DNA of 64,000 nucleotides from Kordia sp. (GTDB lineage: Bacteria > Bacteroidota > Bacteroidia > Flavobacteriales > Flavobacteriaceae): positions 1 through 64,000 of the forward strand of contig NVVR01000004.1 of NCBI GenBank assembly GCA_002733415.1. The letters are read 5' to 3'. The notes beneath the pieces were generated by a model that saw only the letters and a list, made by a program, of their open reading frames with translations, ran no database searches and had not been told where the DNA came from. Each line of letters starts with the position of its first letter. The first letter of the stretch is position 1. Position numbers and translations under genes: made by a program. This document shows, in pieces, positions 24,466 through 34,090 of this stretch.

Positions 24466-25509
24466 TTAATTTCCGTCTCTATCTACTTTAATACGTTCAT
24501 CACTATTAGCTAATTCCCATGCGGTGTGAAAAATTAGTTTTGTACGAATAGTCATTAAAGGGTAATCAATTTTGTCTGGAGTATCTGTAGGTTGGTGATA
24601 ATCTTCATGAATACCACTAAAGAAAAACACTGCAGGAACTCCTTTTTTAGCAAAGTTATAATGATCAGAACGGTAATAAATACGTTCAGGATCATTTCTA
24701 TCATTGTATTTGTAATCTAATTTAAAGTCGATTAAGTTTTTATTTGCTTTAGTAACCGCAGCGTCTAAACCAGTACTTAATCTATCCGCACCAATAACAT
24801 ATACATAGTTAGGAGCGTCTTTATGTTCAGGATCAACACGACCAATCATATCTACATTAATATTAGCAATAGTATTAGCCAATGGAAACACAGGGTTTTC
24901 TGCATAAAATCGTGAGCCAAATAATCCTTTTTCTTCACCAGTAACATGTAAAATTAAGATAGAACGTTTTGGGCCATGACCAGCAATTTTTGCTTTATGA
25001 AAAGCTTCAGCAATTTCTAATAAAGCTACAGTTCCTGATCCATCATCATCGGCGCCGCTATAAATTTTCCCATCATGATGTCCTATATGATCTAAATGAG
25101 CTGATAGCACTAGTAGTTCATCAGGTTTTTCAGAACCTTCAATATATGCTAGTACGTTTTCAGAATCATTTTTAGCTTTCCCTTCAAAGTATGCTACAGG
25201 AATATTCTGAAAATAATTATCCGTTCCATATGCTGAAGGGATCCCCATTTTTTGATATTCTTTCTTTAAAAACTCAACTGCTTTCTTTTGCCCAGGTTCA
25301 CCAGTGTCTCTTCCTTCAAATTCATCAGAAGCATATATGTATAAATCAGTTTTCATTTCAGCTGCCGTTATGGTATTTGCATATGTAGTAGCAATTGATT
25401 TGACAATAGTTTTTGTTGTTTCTTCCTTTATAGGATTCGTTACTGTTTCTTTTTGTGAGCTACATGCGATAATGCAAACAGCAGGTATAGCTAATAATAA
25501 ATTTCTCAT
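24466..25509 (-). CDS. M28 family metallopeptidase lipoprotein
   Basis: 347 residues. The lipoprotein signal peptide ends at IIACSS, so the protein is anchored in a membrane facing the periplasm or cell surface. Zinc ligands of the M28 family are in place: SAHLDHIG, SGADDDGSG, HVTGEEKGLFGS, NVDMIGR and HEDYHQPTDT. M28 peptidases release N-terminal amino acids or cleave dipeptides from extracellular peptides. Length and motifs are normal. It is separated from ferritin by a divergent intergenic region. Confidence 0.9.
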   Translation of the reverse strand: MRNLLLAIPAVCIIACSSQKETVTNPIKEETTKTIVKSIATTYANTITAAEMKTDLYIYASDEFEGRDTGEPGQKKAVEFLKKEYQKMGIPSAYGTDNYFQNIPVAYFEGKAKNDSENVLAYIEGSEKPDELLVLSAHLDHIGHHDGKIYSGADDDGSGTVALLEIAEAFHKAKIAGHGPKRSILILHVTGEEKGLFGSRFYAENPVFPLANTIANINVDMIGRVDPEHKDAPNYVYVIGADRLSTGLDAAVTKANKNLIDFKLDYKYNDRNDPERIYYRSDHYNFAKKGVPAVFFFSGIHEDYHQPTDTPDKIDYPLMTIRTKLIFHTAWELANSDERIKVDRDGN

Positions 25510-25634
25510 AGGTTGTAATTATTTAAAGCGTGAATTTACTAAATTTTATCGTGCTTCATTATAAAAAAATATTATTATCATTTTAGCAAAAGAAATTTTT
25601 TTAAGTGTAACTTTACTTTTTAAAATTTAAGATA

Positions 25635-26141
25635 ATGATAAAAGAGATTGAAAACTTACTGAATGATCAGGTTAGATACGAAGCAAATGCATCAATGCAC
25701 TATTTAGCAATGGCTTCTTGGGCAGATGTTAATGGTTATAATGGAGTTTCAGAATTTTTTTATGCGAATTCTGAAGAAGAACGTGTACACATGACTAAGT
25801 TGGTAAAGTTTATCAATGAAAGAGGAGGGAAGGCAATAGTACCCTCTTTAGCAGCTCCAAAAGCAGATTTTAATAGCTTAAATGAGTTGTTTGAAGAATT
25901 TTTATCAAGTGAAGTGTATGTTACTCAAAAGATAAATGAAGTGATTTTTGAGTGCTTGAATCATAAAGATTATAATACGCATAACTTCATGCAATGGTAT
26001 GTGTCTGAGCAACTTGAAGAAGAAGCTCAAGCAAGAACGATGCTTGATAAATTGAATATTATCGGAGACGATAAAACAGGGCATTATATGTTTGATAGAG
26101 ATATAATGACTTTTGGTCAAGCCAAAGAAGATCAGGTTTAA
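25635..26141 (+). CDS. ftnA: Ferritin
   Basis: 168 residues, the usual length for bacterial non-haem ferritin. Ferroxidase-centre residues are visible in the four-helix bundle: Glu in NDQVRYEANASMHYLAM, the pair in FFYANSEEERVHM, and Glu/Gln in WYVSEQLEEEAQARTM. It oxidises Fe(II) and stores Fe(III) in a 24-subunit cytoplasmic cage. A strong terminator follows at 26162. The gene stands alone. Confidence 0.93.
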   Translation: MIKEIENLLNDQVRYEANASMHYLAMASWADVNGYNGVSEFFYANSEEERVHMTKLVKFINERGGKAIVPSLAAPKADFNSLNELFEEFLSSEVYVTQKINEVIFECLNHKDYNTHNFMQWYVSEQLEEEAQARTMLDKLNIIGDDKTGHYMFDRDIMTFGQAKEDQV

Positions 26142-26161
26142 ATTTATAGAATTATATAAAA

Positions 26162-26205
26162 AATGAGTTGTTGATGTGTTTTGACAACTCATTTTTTTAT
26201 ATATT
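26162..26205 (+). terminator. Ferritin terminator overlapping the promoter of the next gene
   Basis: AATGAGTTGT pairs with ACAACTCATT (26162-26192) and is followed by TTTTTTT, a strong terminator. The T-run merges into TATATTTG (26198-26205), a -7 box of the TAnnTTTG type, which would drive the small Cys-rich gene at 26243. Terminator and promoter therefore share bases. Confidence 0.8.
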
Positions 26206-26242
26206 TGCGCTTTATTTATAATTAGTTTAAATAAAGATAACT

Positions 26243-26386
26243 ATGTTGTACACCCCAATGATCATTTCTAGCACTTGTAATATAATAGTAAGTGATTGCA
26301 ATTCTTGTATGGATAAGAAAAACAAATGCTGTAAAAAATATAAGAAAAAAGGAAAGAGTAATTGCAAACGTTGTCCGAAGCTATAA
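26243..26386 (+). CDS. Cys-rich basic mini-protein
   Basis: 47 residues (MLYTPMIISSTCNII...). The C-terminal half has seven cysteines among lysines: SDCNSCMDKKNKCCKKYKK, then NCKRCPKL. The Cys pairs suggest metal binding. I recall similar short CCKKYKKKGK..C..CPK proteins in flavobacteria, but no function. It has its own -7 box (26198) and follows ferritin, so a link to iron or metal handling is possible but only inferred from position. Confidence 0.6.
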   Translation: MLYTPMIISSTCNIIVSDCNSCMDKKNKCCKKYKKKGKSNCKRCPKL

Positions 26387-26432
26387 ATGTTTTTTACCCC
26401 ATCAGTGGGTTTAATTCCTCATATTGATAGCT

Positions 26433-26448
26433 ATCGGGACACCCCGAT
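26433..26448. terminator. GC-rich hairpin downstream of the Cys-rich gene
   Basis: ATCGGG-ACAC-CCCGAT forms a perfect 6-bp stem with a 4-nt loop, unusual in this AT-rich DNA. The 3' run of T is weak (ATATTTTTT, 13 nt later), so it may be a terminator or an intergenic repeat. The rest of the 26387-26670 gap shows no gene. Confidence 0.45.
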
Positions 26449-26673
26449 CGAATAATAATATTTTTTCTTATCTAGTGTACTTGCTATTAAGGGTATTTAT
26501 TTAAGTTATGGCTACAGGTATCTCAAATATATAATATTATATTATGTAGTTTTTGAAAAAACTGCCATAATGAAGGAGTTTATTTTTAATCAGTCTTTAA
26601 TTTTTTGTTCTAAACGCGTAGTGGTCTTTACTCTTAATTTAGGATAGTGGCAATTAATCACATAAAAAATGAC

Positions 26674-26681
26674 TATATTTG
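26674..26681 (+). promoter_or_regulatory. -7 box of the guaB promoter
   Basis: TATATTTG, matching TAnnTTTG. It places the transcription start near 26687, so the longer reading frame beginning at 26679 cannot be used and the ATG at 26706 is the start of guaB. Confidence 0.65.
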
Positions 26682-26705
26682 CATGCAATTATTACGAATT
26701 GCACT

Positions 26706-28178
26706 ATGACAACACACAACACAAAAATTGTAGGAGAAGGGCTAACCTATGATGACGTACTATTAGTTCCTGCTTACTCTGAAATACTACCAAGAGAAGT
26801 AAGTATAAAAACAAAATTCACAAAAAATATTACCATAAATATTCCTATTATTTCTGCAGCAATGGATACTGTTACAGAATCTGATATGGCAATTGCTATA
26901 GCTAGAGAAGGAGGAATAGGTGTGTTACATAAAAACATGACTATTGAAGCGCAAGCTAATGAAGTTCGTAAAGTAAAGCGTTCAGAATCAGGAATGATTA
27001 TTGATCCAATCACACTTCCAAAAGATGCTACTGTAGCTGATGCTAAGCAAAACATGAAGGAGCATAAAATTGGAGGGATACCAATTGTTGACGATAATGG
27101 ATTGTTAATTGGTATTGTTACTAATAGAGATTTACGTTTCGAGAAAAATAATACAAGAAAAATATCTGAAGTGATGACTTCAGAAAATTTAGTAACTACT
27201 GCAGTTGGAACTTCATTAAAAGAAGCAGAAGGGATTTTACAAGAAAATAAAATTGAAAAATTACCAGTAGTAAATAAAGATAATAAACTAGTTGGTTTAA
27301 TTACTTTTAGAGATATTACTAAAGTAACTTTAAAGCCTAATGCTAATAAAGATCAATTTGGACGTTTACGAGTTGCTGCTGCTTTAGGGGTTACTGCTGA
27401 TGTTGTAGAACGTACAGAAGCTCTAGTTAATGCAGGTGTAGATGCGGTAATTATTGATACTGCTCATGGGCATACCAAAGGTGTGGTGAATGTATTACAA
27501 AGTGTAAAGGCTAAGTTTCCTAAATTAGATGTTATTGTAGGAAATATAGCAACTGCTGAAGCTGCTAAATATTTGGTTGAAGCTGGAGCAGATGGGATAA
27601 AAGTAGGAATTGGTCCAGGATCAATTTGTACTACTCGAGTAGTAGCTGGTGTTGGTTACCCACAATTTTCTGCAGTATTAGAAGTTGCTGCGGCAATTAA
27701 AGGATCAGGAGTACCTGTTATCGCTGATGGAGGGATACGTTTTACAGGGGATATACCAAAAGCTATCGCTGCTGGAGCTGACAGTGTAATGTTAGGTTCT
27801 TTATTAGCAGGAACACAAGAGTCTCCAGGAGAAACTATTTTATTACAAGGAAGAAAATTCAAGTCATATAGAGGGATGGGATCTGTAGAAGCGATGAAAA
27901 AAGGTTCAAAAGACAGGTATTTCCAAGATGTTGAAGATGATATTAAAAAATTAGTACCAGAAGGTATTGTTGGTCGTGTACCTTATAAGGGAGAATTACA
28001 TGAAAGTATTCATCAATTTGTTGGTGGACTAAGAGCAGGAATGGGGTACTGTGGATCAAAGGATATTCAAACACTAAAGGATACTGGTAGATTTGTGAAA
28101 ATAACAGCATCTGGAATAAATGAAAGTCATCCACACGATGTTACTATCACAAAAGAGTCACCTAATTATTCTCGTTAA
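26706..28178 (+). CDS. guaB: Inosine-5'-monophosphate dehydrogenase
   Basis: 490 residues from the ATG at 26706. The enzyme oxidises IMP to XMP with NAD+, the committed step of guanine nucleotide synthesis, in the cytoplasm. The (beta/alpha)8 barrel begins at [15 protein letters not shown], and two CBS domains lie at about residues 90-210. The catalytic Cys loop [13 protein letters not shown], the IMP-binding [11 protein letters not shown] and the mobile flap ([22 protein letters not shown]) are all intact. Length is standard. Confidence 0.97.
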   Translation: MTTHNTKIVGEGLTYDDVLLVPAYSEILPREVSIKTKFTKNITINIPIISAAMDTVTESDMAIAIAREGGIGVLHKNMTIEAQANEVRKVKRSESGMIIDPITLPKDATVADAKQNMKEHKIGGIPIVDDNGLLIGIVTNRDLRFEKNNTRKISEVMTSENLVTTAVGTSLKEAEGILQENKIEKLPVVNKDNKLVGLITFRDITKVTLKPNANKDQFGRLRVAAALGVTADVVERTEALVNAGVDAVIIDTAHGHTKGVVNVLQSVKAKFPKLDVIVGNIATAEAAKYLVEAGADGIKVGIGPGSICTTRVVAGVGYPQFSAVLEVAAAIKGSGVPVIADGGIRFTGDIPKAIAAGADSVMLGSLLAGTQESPGETILLQGRKFKSYRGMGSVEAMKKGSKDRYFQDVEDDIKKLVPEGIVGRVPYKGELHESIHQFVGGLRAGMGYCGSKDIQTLKDTGRFVKITASGINESHPHDVTITKESPNYSR

Positions 28179-28279
28179 TTAGTAAATTTGGGAAAAGCGA
28201 AAAGGCAAGAGTGATAATGTCTTTTTGGAGTTACAACAATAGCTTATTGCGTAGAGCATGAAGCATAAAGCATAATGAA

Positions 28280-29458
28280 ATGAGTTCAGAAATTTCAAAA
28301 AGATATAGTCAGCGTGGTGTTTCAGCTTCAAAAGAAGATGTACATAACGCAATAAAAAATGTTGATAAAGGAGTTTTTCCTAAAGCATTTTGTAAAATAG
28401 TACCTGATCATTTAACTGGTGATGATGACTATTGCTTAATCATGCATGCTGATGGTGCAGGAACTAAGTCTTCATTAGCATATATGTACTGGAAAGAAAC
28501 GGGTGACGTTTCTGTTTGGAAAGGAATTGCTCAAGATGCCTTAATCATGAATATTGATGATTTACTGTGTGTTGGTGCTACCGATAATATCATGCTTTCT
28601 TCTACTATTGGAAGAAATAAAAATTTGATTACTGGAGAAGTATTGTCTGCAATAATCAATGGTACTGAAGAGCTTATTGCTGAGTTAAAAGGTTTTGGAG
28701 TGACAATTCATTCTACAGGTGGTGAAACCGCTGATGTAGGAGATTTGGTGCGTACAATTATTGTAGATTCAACAGTTACAGCTCGTATGAAGCGTTCAGA
28801 TGTAATTGATAACGCAAATATTACTCCTGGTGATGTAATTGTAGGTTTAGAGTCATTTGGTCAAGCTACTTATGAAAAAGAGTACAACGGAGGAATGGGA
28901 TCTAACGGATTAACTTCTGCCCGTCATGATGTATTTCATAAGTATTTAGCAACTAAATATCCAGAGAGTTTTGATGCAGCTGTACCAGAAGATTTAGTGT
29001 ATTCTGGAAATACAAAATTAACAGATGCTGTTGCGGATTCACCACTAGATGCTGGTAAACTAGTGTTGTCACCAACACGTACCTATGCACCAATAATTAA
29101 AGCAATCTTATCGAAATATAAAAGTGATAGTTTGCATGGAATGATTCATTGCTCTGGTGGAGCTCAAACTAAAATATTACACTTTGTAGATAACTTACAT
29201 ATTGTAAAAGACAATATGTTTCCAATCCCACCATTATTTAAGTTGATACAAGAGCAATCAAAAACAGATTGGAAAGAAATGTATCAAGTATTTAATTGTG
29301 GTCATAGAATGGAATTATATGTGAAGCCAGAAGTAGCTTCCGATATTATAGCAATTTCAAAATCATTTAATGTTGATGCTAAAATAATTGGAAGGGTAGA
29401 AGCTTCAGAAGCTAAAAAACTTACTATTACGAGTGAGTATGGTACTTTTGAGTATTAA
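28280..29458 (+). CDS. purM: Phosphoribosylformylglycinamidine cyclo-ligase (AIR synthase)
   Basis: 392 residues. The PurM fold is clear: RYSQRGVSASKEDV at the N-terminus, HADGAGTKSSLAY (ATP/substrate loop), ALIMNIDDLLCVGA, HSTGGETADVGD, and the C-terminal half with GMIHCSGGAQTK and FNCGHRMELY. It closes the imidazole ring in de novo purine synthesis, forming aminoimidazole ribotide from FGAM with ATP. It belongs to the longer Bacteroidota version of about 390 residues. It lies 100 bp after guaB, so both neighbours serve purine synthesis, with a terminator at 29482. Confidence 0.93.
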   Translation: MSSEISKRYSQRGVSASKEDVHNAIKNVDKGVFPKAFCKIVPDHLTGDDDYCLIMHADGAGTKSSLAYMYWKETGDVSVWKGIAQDALIMNIDDLLCVGATDNIMLSSTIGRNKNLITGEVLSAIINGTEELIAELKGFGVTIHSTGGETADVGDLVRTIIVDSTVTARMKRSDVIDNANITPGDVIVGLESFGQATYEKEYNGGMGSNGLTSARHDVFHKYLATKYPESFDAAVPEDLVYSGNTKLTDAVADSPLDAGKLVLSPTRTYAPIIKAILSKYKSDSLHGMIHCSGGAQTKILHFVDNLHIVKDNMFPIPPLFKLIQEQSKTDWKEMYQVFNCGHRMELYVKPEVASDIIAISKSFNVDAKIIGRVEASEAKKLTITSEYGTFEY

Positions 29459-29481
29459 ACTTTGATTATAATTATATTAGG

Positions 29482-29511
29482 AAGCCTTGCTATATTTAGT
29501 TAGGCTTTTTT
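29482..29511 (+). terminator. purM terminator
   Basis: AAGCCT and AGGCTT form the stem around TGCTATATTTAGTT, followed by a run of T. Confidence 0.75.
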
Positions 29512-29646
29512 TATTATGATTTGTTATATTTTATAAATTATATAGAAAATTAACTTTGAAAGAAGGACCTTGTTTTTAGACTTTTTTTTATATAGTAATT
29601 TGTTGCTAACTAAAACACTTACCTCATAAACTTTCTTAATAGTAAA

Positions 29647-31503
29647 ATGCGTTATTTAAAATTTATTCTTTTTGTTTTTTTATTCTGTTTACATTCAGTT
29701 GTTTCGCAATCTAAAATAGATTCTTTACACCAGAAATTTGATCAAACTAATAATAAAGAAAGAAGGTTACAAGTATTAGACACACTCACTAAAGAGATGG
29801 TTAAAACCAACCATAAGGATCAAATTAAATACTTAAGAAAAGTAATTCAATTAGCTATTGAACTTGAAAATTATGATTTAGCAGCTTCTAAATCTCGTTT
29901 TATAGTTTATCAATTAGATCAACAACAACGACATCAAGAATCTTTTGCTTTGATAGATTCTATGATGTCTTTTAAAAAATCTTTTAAAAATTCTAGTTCT
30001 GAAGGGTACTTATTGCTAAAAAGAGGGGGAGTGTATTTTGCTTTGACAAATTTTGAAAAAGCATATGAAAATTATCAAGCTTCTATACCTTTATTTTATA
30101 AATCAGGAGATTCTATCTATGCGGCAGATGCGCATTATTTTTCAGGAGAAGCTTTATCAAACACAGGTGATTTTACTACATCAGTTAAAAATTTAGAGAA
30201 AGCAAAAGAACTATATGAAATTTTAGGTGATAAAGATTATGCTGCTATTGTAGAGTTAGAAATTATTAATGTTTTAGCATCAAATGGAATAAAGGAAGTA
30301 GCTTATAATAAAAGAAAAAAAATATTAGAGAGATCAATAAAAGAAAATGATCATTGTAAGTCGGGCTATATTTACTTGAATCTTATTCCATATGAATTGA
30401 AGAAAATGAATAGATCGGTTTTAGCTGAATATTTTAATAAAGCTACAATTGAGATCAATAATTGTGAAGATACAGACAGGAAAAAACGATTTTTATTTTA
30501 TTTAAATATATATAAACTTTTATTTGAGTTAAAAGAAGATAATTCCGAAGGTTATCATAAGTTTTTTAATGAGTTACTATCAAATGAATTAGATGATAGT
30601 AATAATTATGAAATGAAATATTCAACTTTGGCAAAGGCATCATATTACAAAAAGATAAATGAAGTTAACAAAGCTATTTTGATATTGAATAATTATTTTG
30701 CTAAAACTAAGGGGGTGAAAATCAATAAAATGAGTATTGATATAGAAAAATTAGCTTCTGAGGTATTTTTGAAAAATAAAAACTATCAAAAGGCTCAATT
30801 TCATTTAAATAATTATGTAAGCTATAGAGACTCTGTGCAAACTAATGCTGCTATTAATTCATATACTTATTATCAAACAAAGTTTGAAACTGAAGAAAAA
30901 GAAAAAGAAATTATAAAAAAAGAAGCGAAAATAAAAGAGTTAGACCTCGAAAAAGAACTTGCTAAAAATAAAAGTAAGATGCTTTGGGGAGGTTTAATTG
31001 TATTAATTTTGATTGCTTCAGGAATTGTATTTTATATTATCGAAAGAGCAAAAAGAAAACAAAAAAGGATAGAGACTAAATTAAAACAAAGCAAGAAAGA
31101 TTTAGAGGAGTTTACAAAACAGTTATTGATTAAAGGAAATGATCATGAAATTCTTAAAAAAGAATATGAAGCTTTGCAACATCGATATGGTGATAATGAT
31201 GAGTTAAAAAATATTCATGAACTTTCAGAATCTAAAATATTAACAAATATGGATTGGAGTAGTTTTAAAGAAAAATTTAAAAATGTTTACCCTCAATTTT
31301 TCACAATATTAAAAACTAAAGATGTTAAATTTACTAATGCAGAAGAAAGGTTATTAGCTTTAGAAAAATTAGAAATTAAAACGAATGAAATTGCAAATAT
31401 TTTAGGTATTTCTTATAAAAGTGTTGTTACTACTCGGTATAGACTTCGTAAAAAATTAGATGCTCCAAACAATGTTGATATAATTGAATATTTAAAAATA
31501 TAG
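29647..31503 (+). CDS. Membrane-anchored TPR protein with C-terminal HTH (one-component regulator), copy 1
   Basis: 618 residues. A signal peptide (MRYLKFILFVFLFCLHSVVSQ) is followed by TPR-type helical repeats (about 30-400). One membrane helix (about 445-464, MLWGGLIVLILIASGIVFYI) comes next, then a cytoplasmic coiled coil and a C-terminal HTH of LuxR/Spo0A-like form (NAEERLLALEKLEIK, NEIANILGISYKSVVTTRYRL). The design suggests that periplasmic TPRs sense a signal and the HTH acts on DNA at the membrane. A close relative lies at 42517. Both stand directly upstream of a 'VGINTTSP' surface-protein gene, which is the obvious target. Confidence 0.8.
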   Translation: MRYLKFILFVFLFCLHSVVSQSKIDSLHQKFDQTNNKERRLQVLDTLTKEMVKTNHKDQIKYLRKVIQLAIELENYDLAASKSRFIVYQLDQQQRHQESFALIDSMMSFKKSFKNSSSEGYLLLKRGGVYFALTNFEKAYENYQASIPLFYKSGDSIYAADAHYFSGEALSNTGDFTTSVKNLEKAKELYEILGDKDYAAIVELEIINVLASNGIKEVAYNKRKKILERSIKENDHCKSGYIYLNLIPYELKKMNRSVLAEYFNKATIEINNCEDTDRKKRFLFYLNIYKLLFELKEDNSEGYHKFFNELLSNELDDSNNYEMKYSTLAKASYYKKINEVNKAILILNNYFAKTKGVKINKMSIDIEKLASEVFLKNKNYQKAQFHLNNYVSYRDSVQTNAAINSYTYYQTKFETEEKEKEIIKKEAKIKELDLEKELAKNKSKMLWGGLIVLILIASGIVFYIIERAKRKQKRIETKLKQSKKDLEEFTKQLLIKGNDHEILKKEYEALQHRYGDNDELKNIHELSESKILTNMDWSSFKEKFKNVYPQFFTILKTKDVKFTNAEERLLALEKLEIKTNEIANILGISYKSVVTTRYRLRKKLDAPNNVDIIEYLKI

Positions 31504-31559
31504 TATACTAAACAACATAAATACTACTCTATTAGGCTTTTGTATTGTTTTGTATACAA

Positions 31560-31570
31560 TTTTGTCTACC
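31560..31570 (+). promoter_or_regulatory. TTTTGTCTAYC motif, copy 1
   Basis: TTTTGTCTACC, preceded by TTTTGTATACAA, in the 150-bp gap before the surface-protein gene at 31654. The same double motif occurs before 34091, and related ones before 44493 and 45525. I infer an operator or promoter element for the TPR/HTH regulators. Confidence 0.5.
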
Positions 31571-31653
31571 TATAATTTACAAGGAAATATAGATTTCAAA
31601 CATATTTTTGTAAAAAATGTTTGAACCCCATTAATGATCTCTGAAATAAAATT

Positions 31654-33906
31654 ATGAAAAATAAAATTTTACTATTGTTAGTATTATGCTCTATGCTGCT
31701 TAATGCTCAAGTAGGGATTAATACAACTTCTCCAGATGCAAGTTCTGTATTGGACGTAGTTTCAACTGATAAAGGAATTTTAATACCACGAATGGTGACT
31801 TCTCAACGTATAGGTATAAATACCCCCGCAAAAGGCTTATTGGTTTTTGATAATACTACGAATAGTTTTTGGTATTATAATGGAATAAATTGGGTTGAAC
31901 TATCTAATAGTGTAAGTAATCTACACGATGTAGATGTCGATACAAAAATTCAGGTTGAAGAGAATACGGATGAAGATAAAATTCGTTTTGATACCAATGG
32001 TGCTCAACGTATGATTATTGACAATGTAGGTAATGTAGGAATTGGTACTGGTTCTCCAAATTCTACTGCAAAAATTCACATTAATGCAACAGGAAATGCG
32101 AGTGGTATTTTGGTAACTGGGAGTTATCCGTCAAGTTCTGGGTCAGTACCAAATTTAGGAAGTGGTTCAAGAATGATGTTCTATCCAACAAAATCGGCTT
32201 TTAGAGCTGGATATGCTTACGGATCTGGATGGGATAATTCCAAAGTAGGCCGTTATTCTGTTGCAATGGGCTGGGGGCCAGAGGCTACTGAATATGGTAC
32301 AGTTGCATTAGGAAACTGGGCTAAAGCTAATGGATATAAATCTACGGCTATTGGTGACATAGCTGTTTCTGAAGGCGATTATTCTTTGGCAATGGGTAGG
32401 CATAATACAGCATTTTCTTTTTCTGAGTGTGTGGTAGGTGTAAGGTCCGATTACTATACCCCAAACGATAAAACAGCTTGGCATGCTGATGATAGAATTT
32501 TTACCATAGGTAATGGAGATTCTTCCGTTGGAAGTGGACGTTCTAATGCAATGGTTGTTTTGAAAAAGGGATATGTTGGTTTAGGTACTTCAATTCCAGT
32601 TAATGTTTTAGACGTTGAAGGAGGTGTTGCCATAGGATCTTCTTATTCCGGAAGTGCTACTGCGCCTACTAATGGTTTAATTGTAGAAGGAAATATAGGT
32701 ATAGGAACTTCTTCTACGATAAATAAATTAGATGTAGCAGGTGGTATAGCCATTGGTGCTACTTATTCAGGAAGTGCTACTGCGCCTACTAATGGTGCTA
32801 TCATTGAAGGTAAGTTAGGTATAGGAACAACATCTCCTAGTAATCAATTACATATAGGGATAACTGGAGGGATTCAGTTAACCAATTCTGAAACATCAAA
32901 TGTTACAGTTACCAATGGAACTATCTTTTATGATAATAATTATTATAGTGCTGATGAAGGTGGAAACGGGCATTTTGTTAATGATGGCGGGGGGCTAGCC
33001 TTATACAACTCAGATCATTCGGCATGGGGAGCGTTAGTAGATACGAATAACATGCCCTATTTAAATATGGATGTAAATAGTTTACACGTTGGTGGTACAT
33101 CAAATCCGGGAAATAACAATTTAGTGGTAGACGGTAATGTAGGAATAGGAGATACGAGTCCTACTGAAGCTAAATTAGTAGTTAGAGGCTATCAAACCTG
33201 GAATAATTTTTGGGCTCGTTATTATAATTCTTCAGGTAATAATGGTTCGTATTCTGGAAATAGAACTTTATCGGCTTATTTTTCAGATCATATAGCAACC
33301 TCCGAACTTCAGGTATTTTCAGATAAGCGAATTAAAAGTATAATAGGGAAAAGTGATTCAAGTAATGATTTAAATATATTAATGGAAATTGATATTACAA
33401 ATTATACTATGATTGATAGTATAAAGGATGATAAGAAATATAAAAAAGTAATTGCTCAGCAAGTAGCAAATGTATATCCACAAGCAGTTTCTAAAAACCT
33501 TACAGATGTTGTGCCGGATATATATACAATGGCTTCAATAGATAATAAAGGTTGGATACACATAGCTACCAATTTGAAAAAAGGAGAACGTGTAAGAATT
33601 ATATCAAAAGATGATACTAAAATTTATAAGGTATTACAAGTTAAAAAAGGTCAATTTTTAATTGATTTAAAGAATACAGAAACCAAACAAGTATTTGTAT
33701 ACGGAAGAGAAGTAAATGATTTTCATACGGTAGATTATGAAGCAATTTCAATGTTAAATGTATCAGCAACTCAGGAGCAACAAAAAATTATTGTAGCGCT
33801 TCAAAAGCAAAATAAAGCCTTGAAAGAAACTGTTGAAGAACAGACAAAACTATCTCAAATAATCATAAAACAATTAAACGATATAAAGGCTACATTGAAC
33901 GAATAA
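31654..33906 (+). CDS. Fibre-like surface protein with C-terminal S74 chaperone domain
   Basis: 750 residues. Signal peptide to about residue 18 (LLNAQ), then the VGINTTSPDASSVLDV start typical of flavobacterial fibre proteins. YadA-head-like repeats follow (SVAMGWGPEATEYGTVALGN, STAIGDIA) and a duplicated segment at about 325-400 (ATAPTNG twice, about 120 bp apart). At about 555, SDKRIKSIIG starts an intramolecular chaperone of endosialidase type (peptidase S74) that ends in a coiled coil. S74 domains help trimeric fibres to fold and cleave themselves off. No T9SS domain is seen. It lies downstream of the TPR/HTH regulator and a TTTTGTCTACC motif. Confidence 0.8.
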   Translation: MKNKILLLLVLCSMLLNAQVGINTTSPDASSVLDVVSTDKGILIPRMVTSQRIGINTPAKGLLVFDNTTNSFWYYNGINWVELSNSVSNLHDVDVDTKIQVEENTDEDKIRFDTNGAQRMIIDNVGNVGIGTGSPNSTAKIHINATGNASGILVTGSYPSSSGSVPNLGSGSRMMFYPTKSAFRAGYAYGSGWDNSKVGRYSVAMGWGPEATEYGTVALGNWAKANGYKSTAIGDIAVSEGDYSLAMGRHNTAFSFSECVVGVRSDYYTPNDKTAWHADDRIFTIGNGDSSVGSGRSNAMVVLKKGYVGLGTSIPVNVLDVEGGVAIGSSYSGSATAPTNGLIVEGNIGIGTSSTINKLDVAGGIAIGATYSGSATAPTNGAIIEGKLGIGTTSPSNQLHIGITGGIQLTNSETSNVTVTNGTIFYDNNYYSADEGGNGHFVNDGGGLALYNSDHSAWGALVDTNNMPYLNMDVNSLHVGGTSNPGNNNLVVDGNVGIGDTSPTEAKLVVRGYQTWNNFWARYYNSSGNNGSYSGNRTLSAYFSDHIATSELQVFSDKRIKSIIGKSDSSNDLNILMEIDITNYTMIDSIKDDKKYKKVIAQQVANVYPQAVSKNLTDVVPDIYTMASIDNKGWIHIATNLKKGERVRIISKDDTKIYKVLQVKKGQFLIDLKNTETKQVFVYGREVNDFHTVDYEAISMLNVSATQEQQKIIVALQKQNKALKETVEEQTKLSQIIIKQLNDIKATLNE

Positions 33907-33975
33907 TACGTTTTATGATTATGAGGACTTAGTATATTAATAAGAGAAAAATATTTGTTAGGAGCATAAATGTTT

Positions 33976-34010
33976 GCTAAAACCGCTGTTTAAACTGGTT
34001 TTAGCTTTTG
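33976..34010 (+). terminator. Terminator of the S74 fibre-protein gene
   Basis: GCTAAAACC and GGTTTTAGC form a perfect 9-bp stem around a 12-nt loop, followed by TTTTG. Confidence 0.75.
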
Positions 34011-34016
34011 TATACA

Positions 34017-34028
34017 TTTTTGTCTACC
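34017..34028 (+). promoter_or_regulatory. TTTTGTCTAYC motif, copy 2
   Basis: TTTTTGTCTACC, preceded by TTTTGTATACA, the same arrangement as at 31560. It lies 63 bp before the start of the gene at 34091. Confidence 0.5.
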
Positions 34029-34090
34029 AACAAAATCAGTACTTAGAAGTCATTTAAGCTACTTTTGAACTTGAAACCAATTATGAATTT

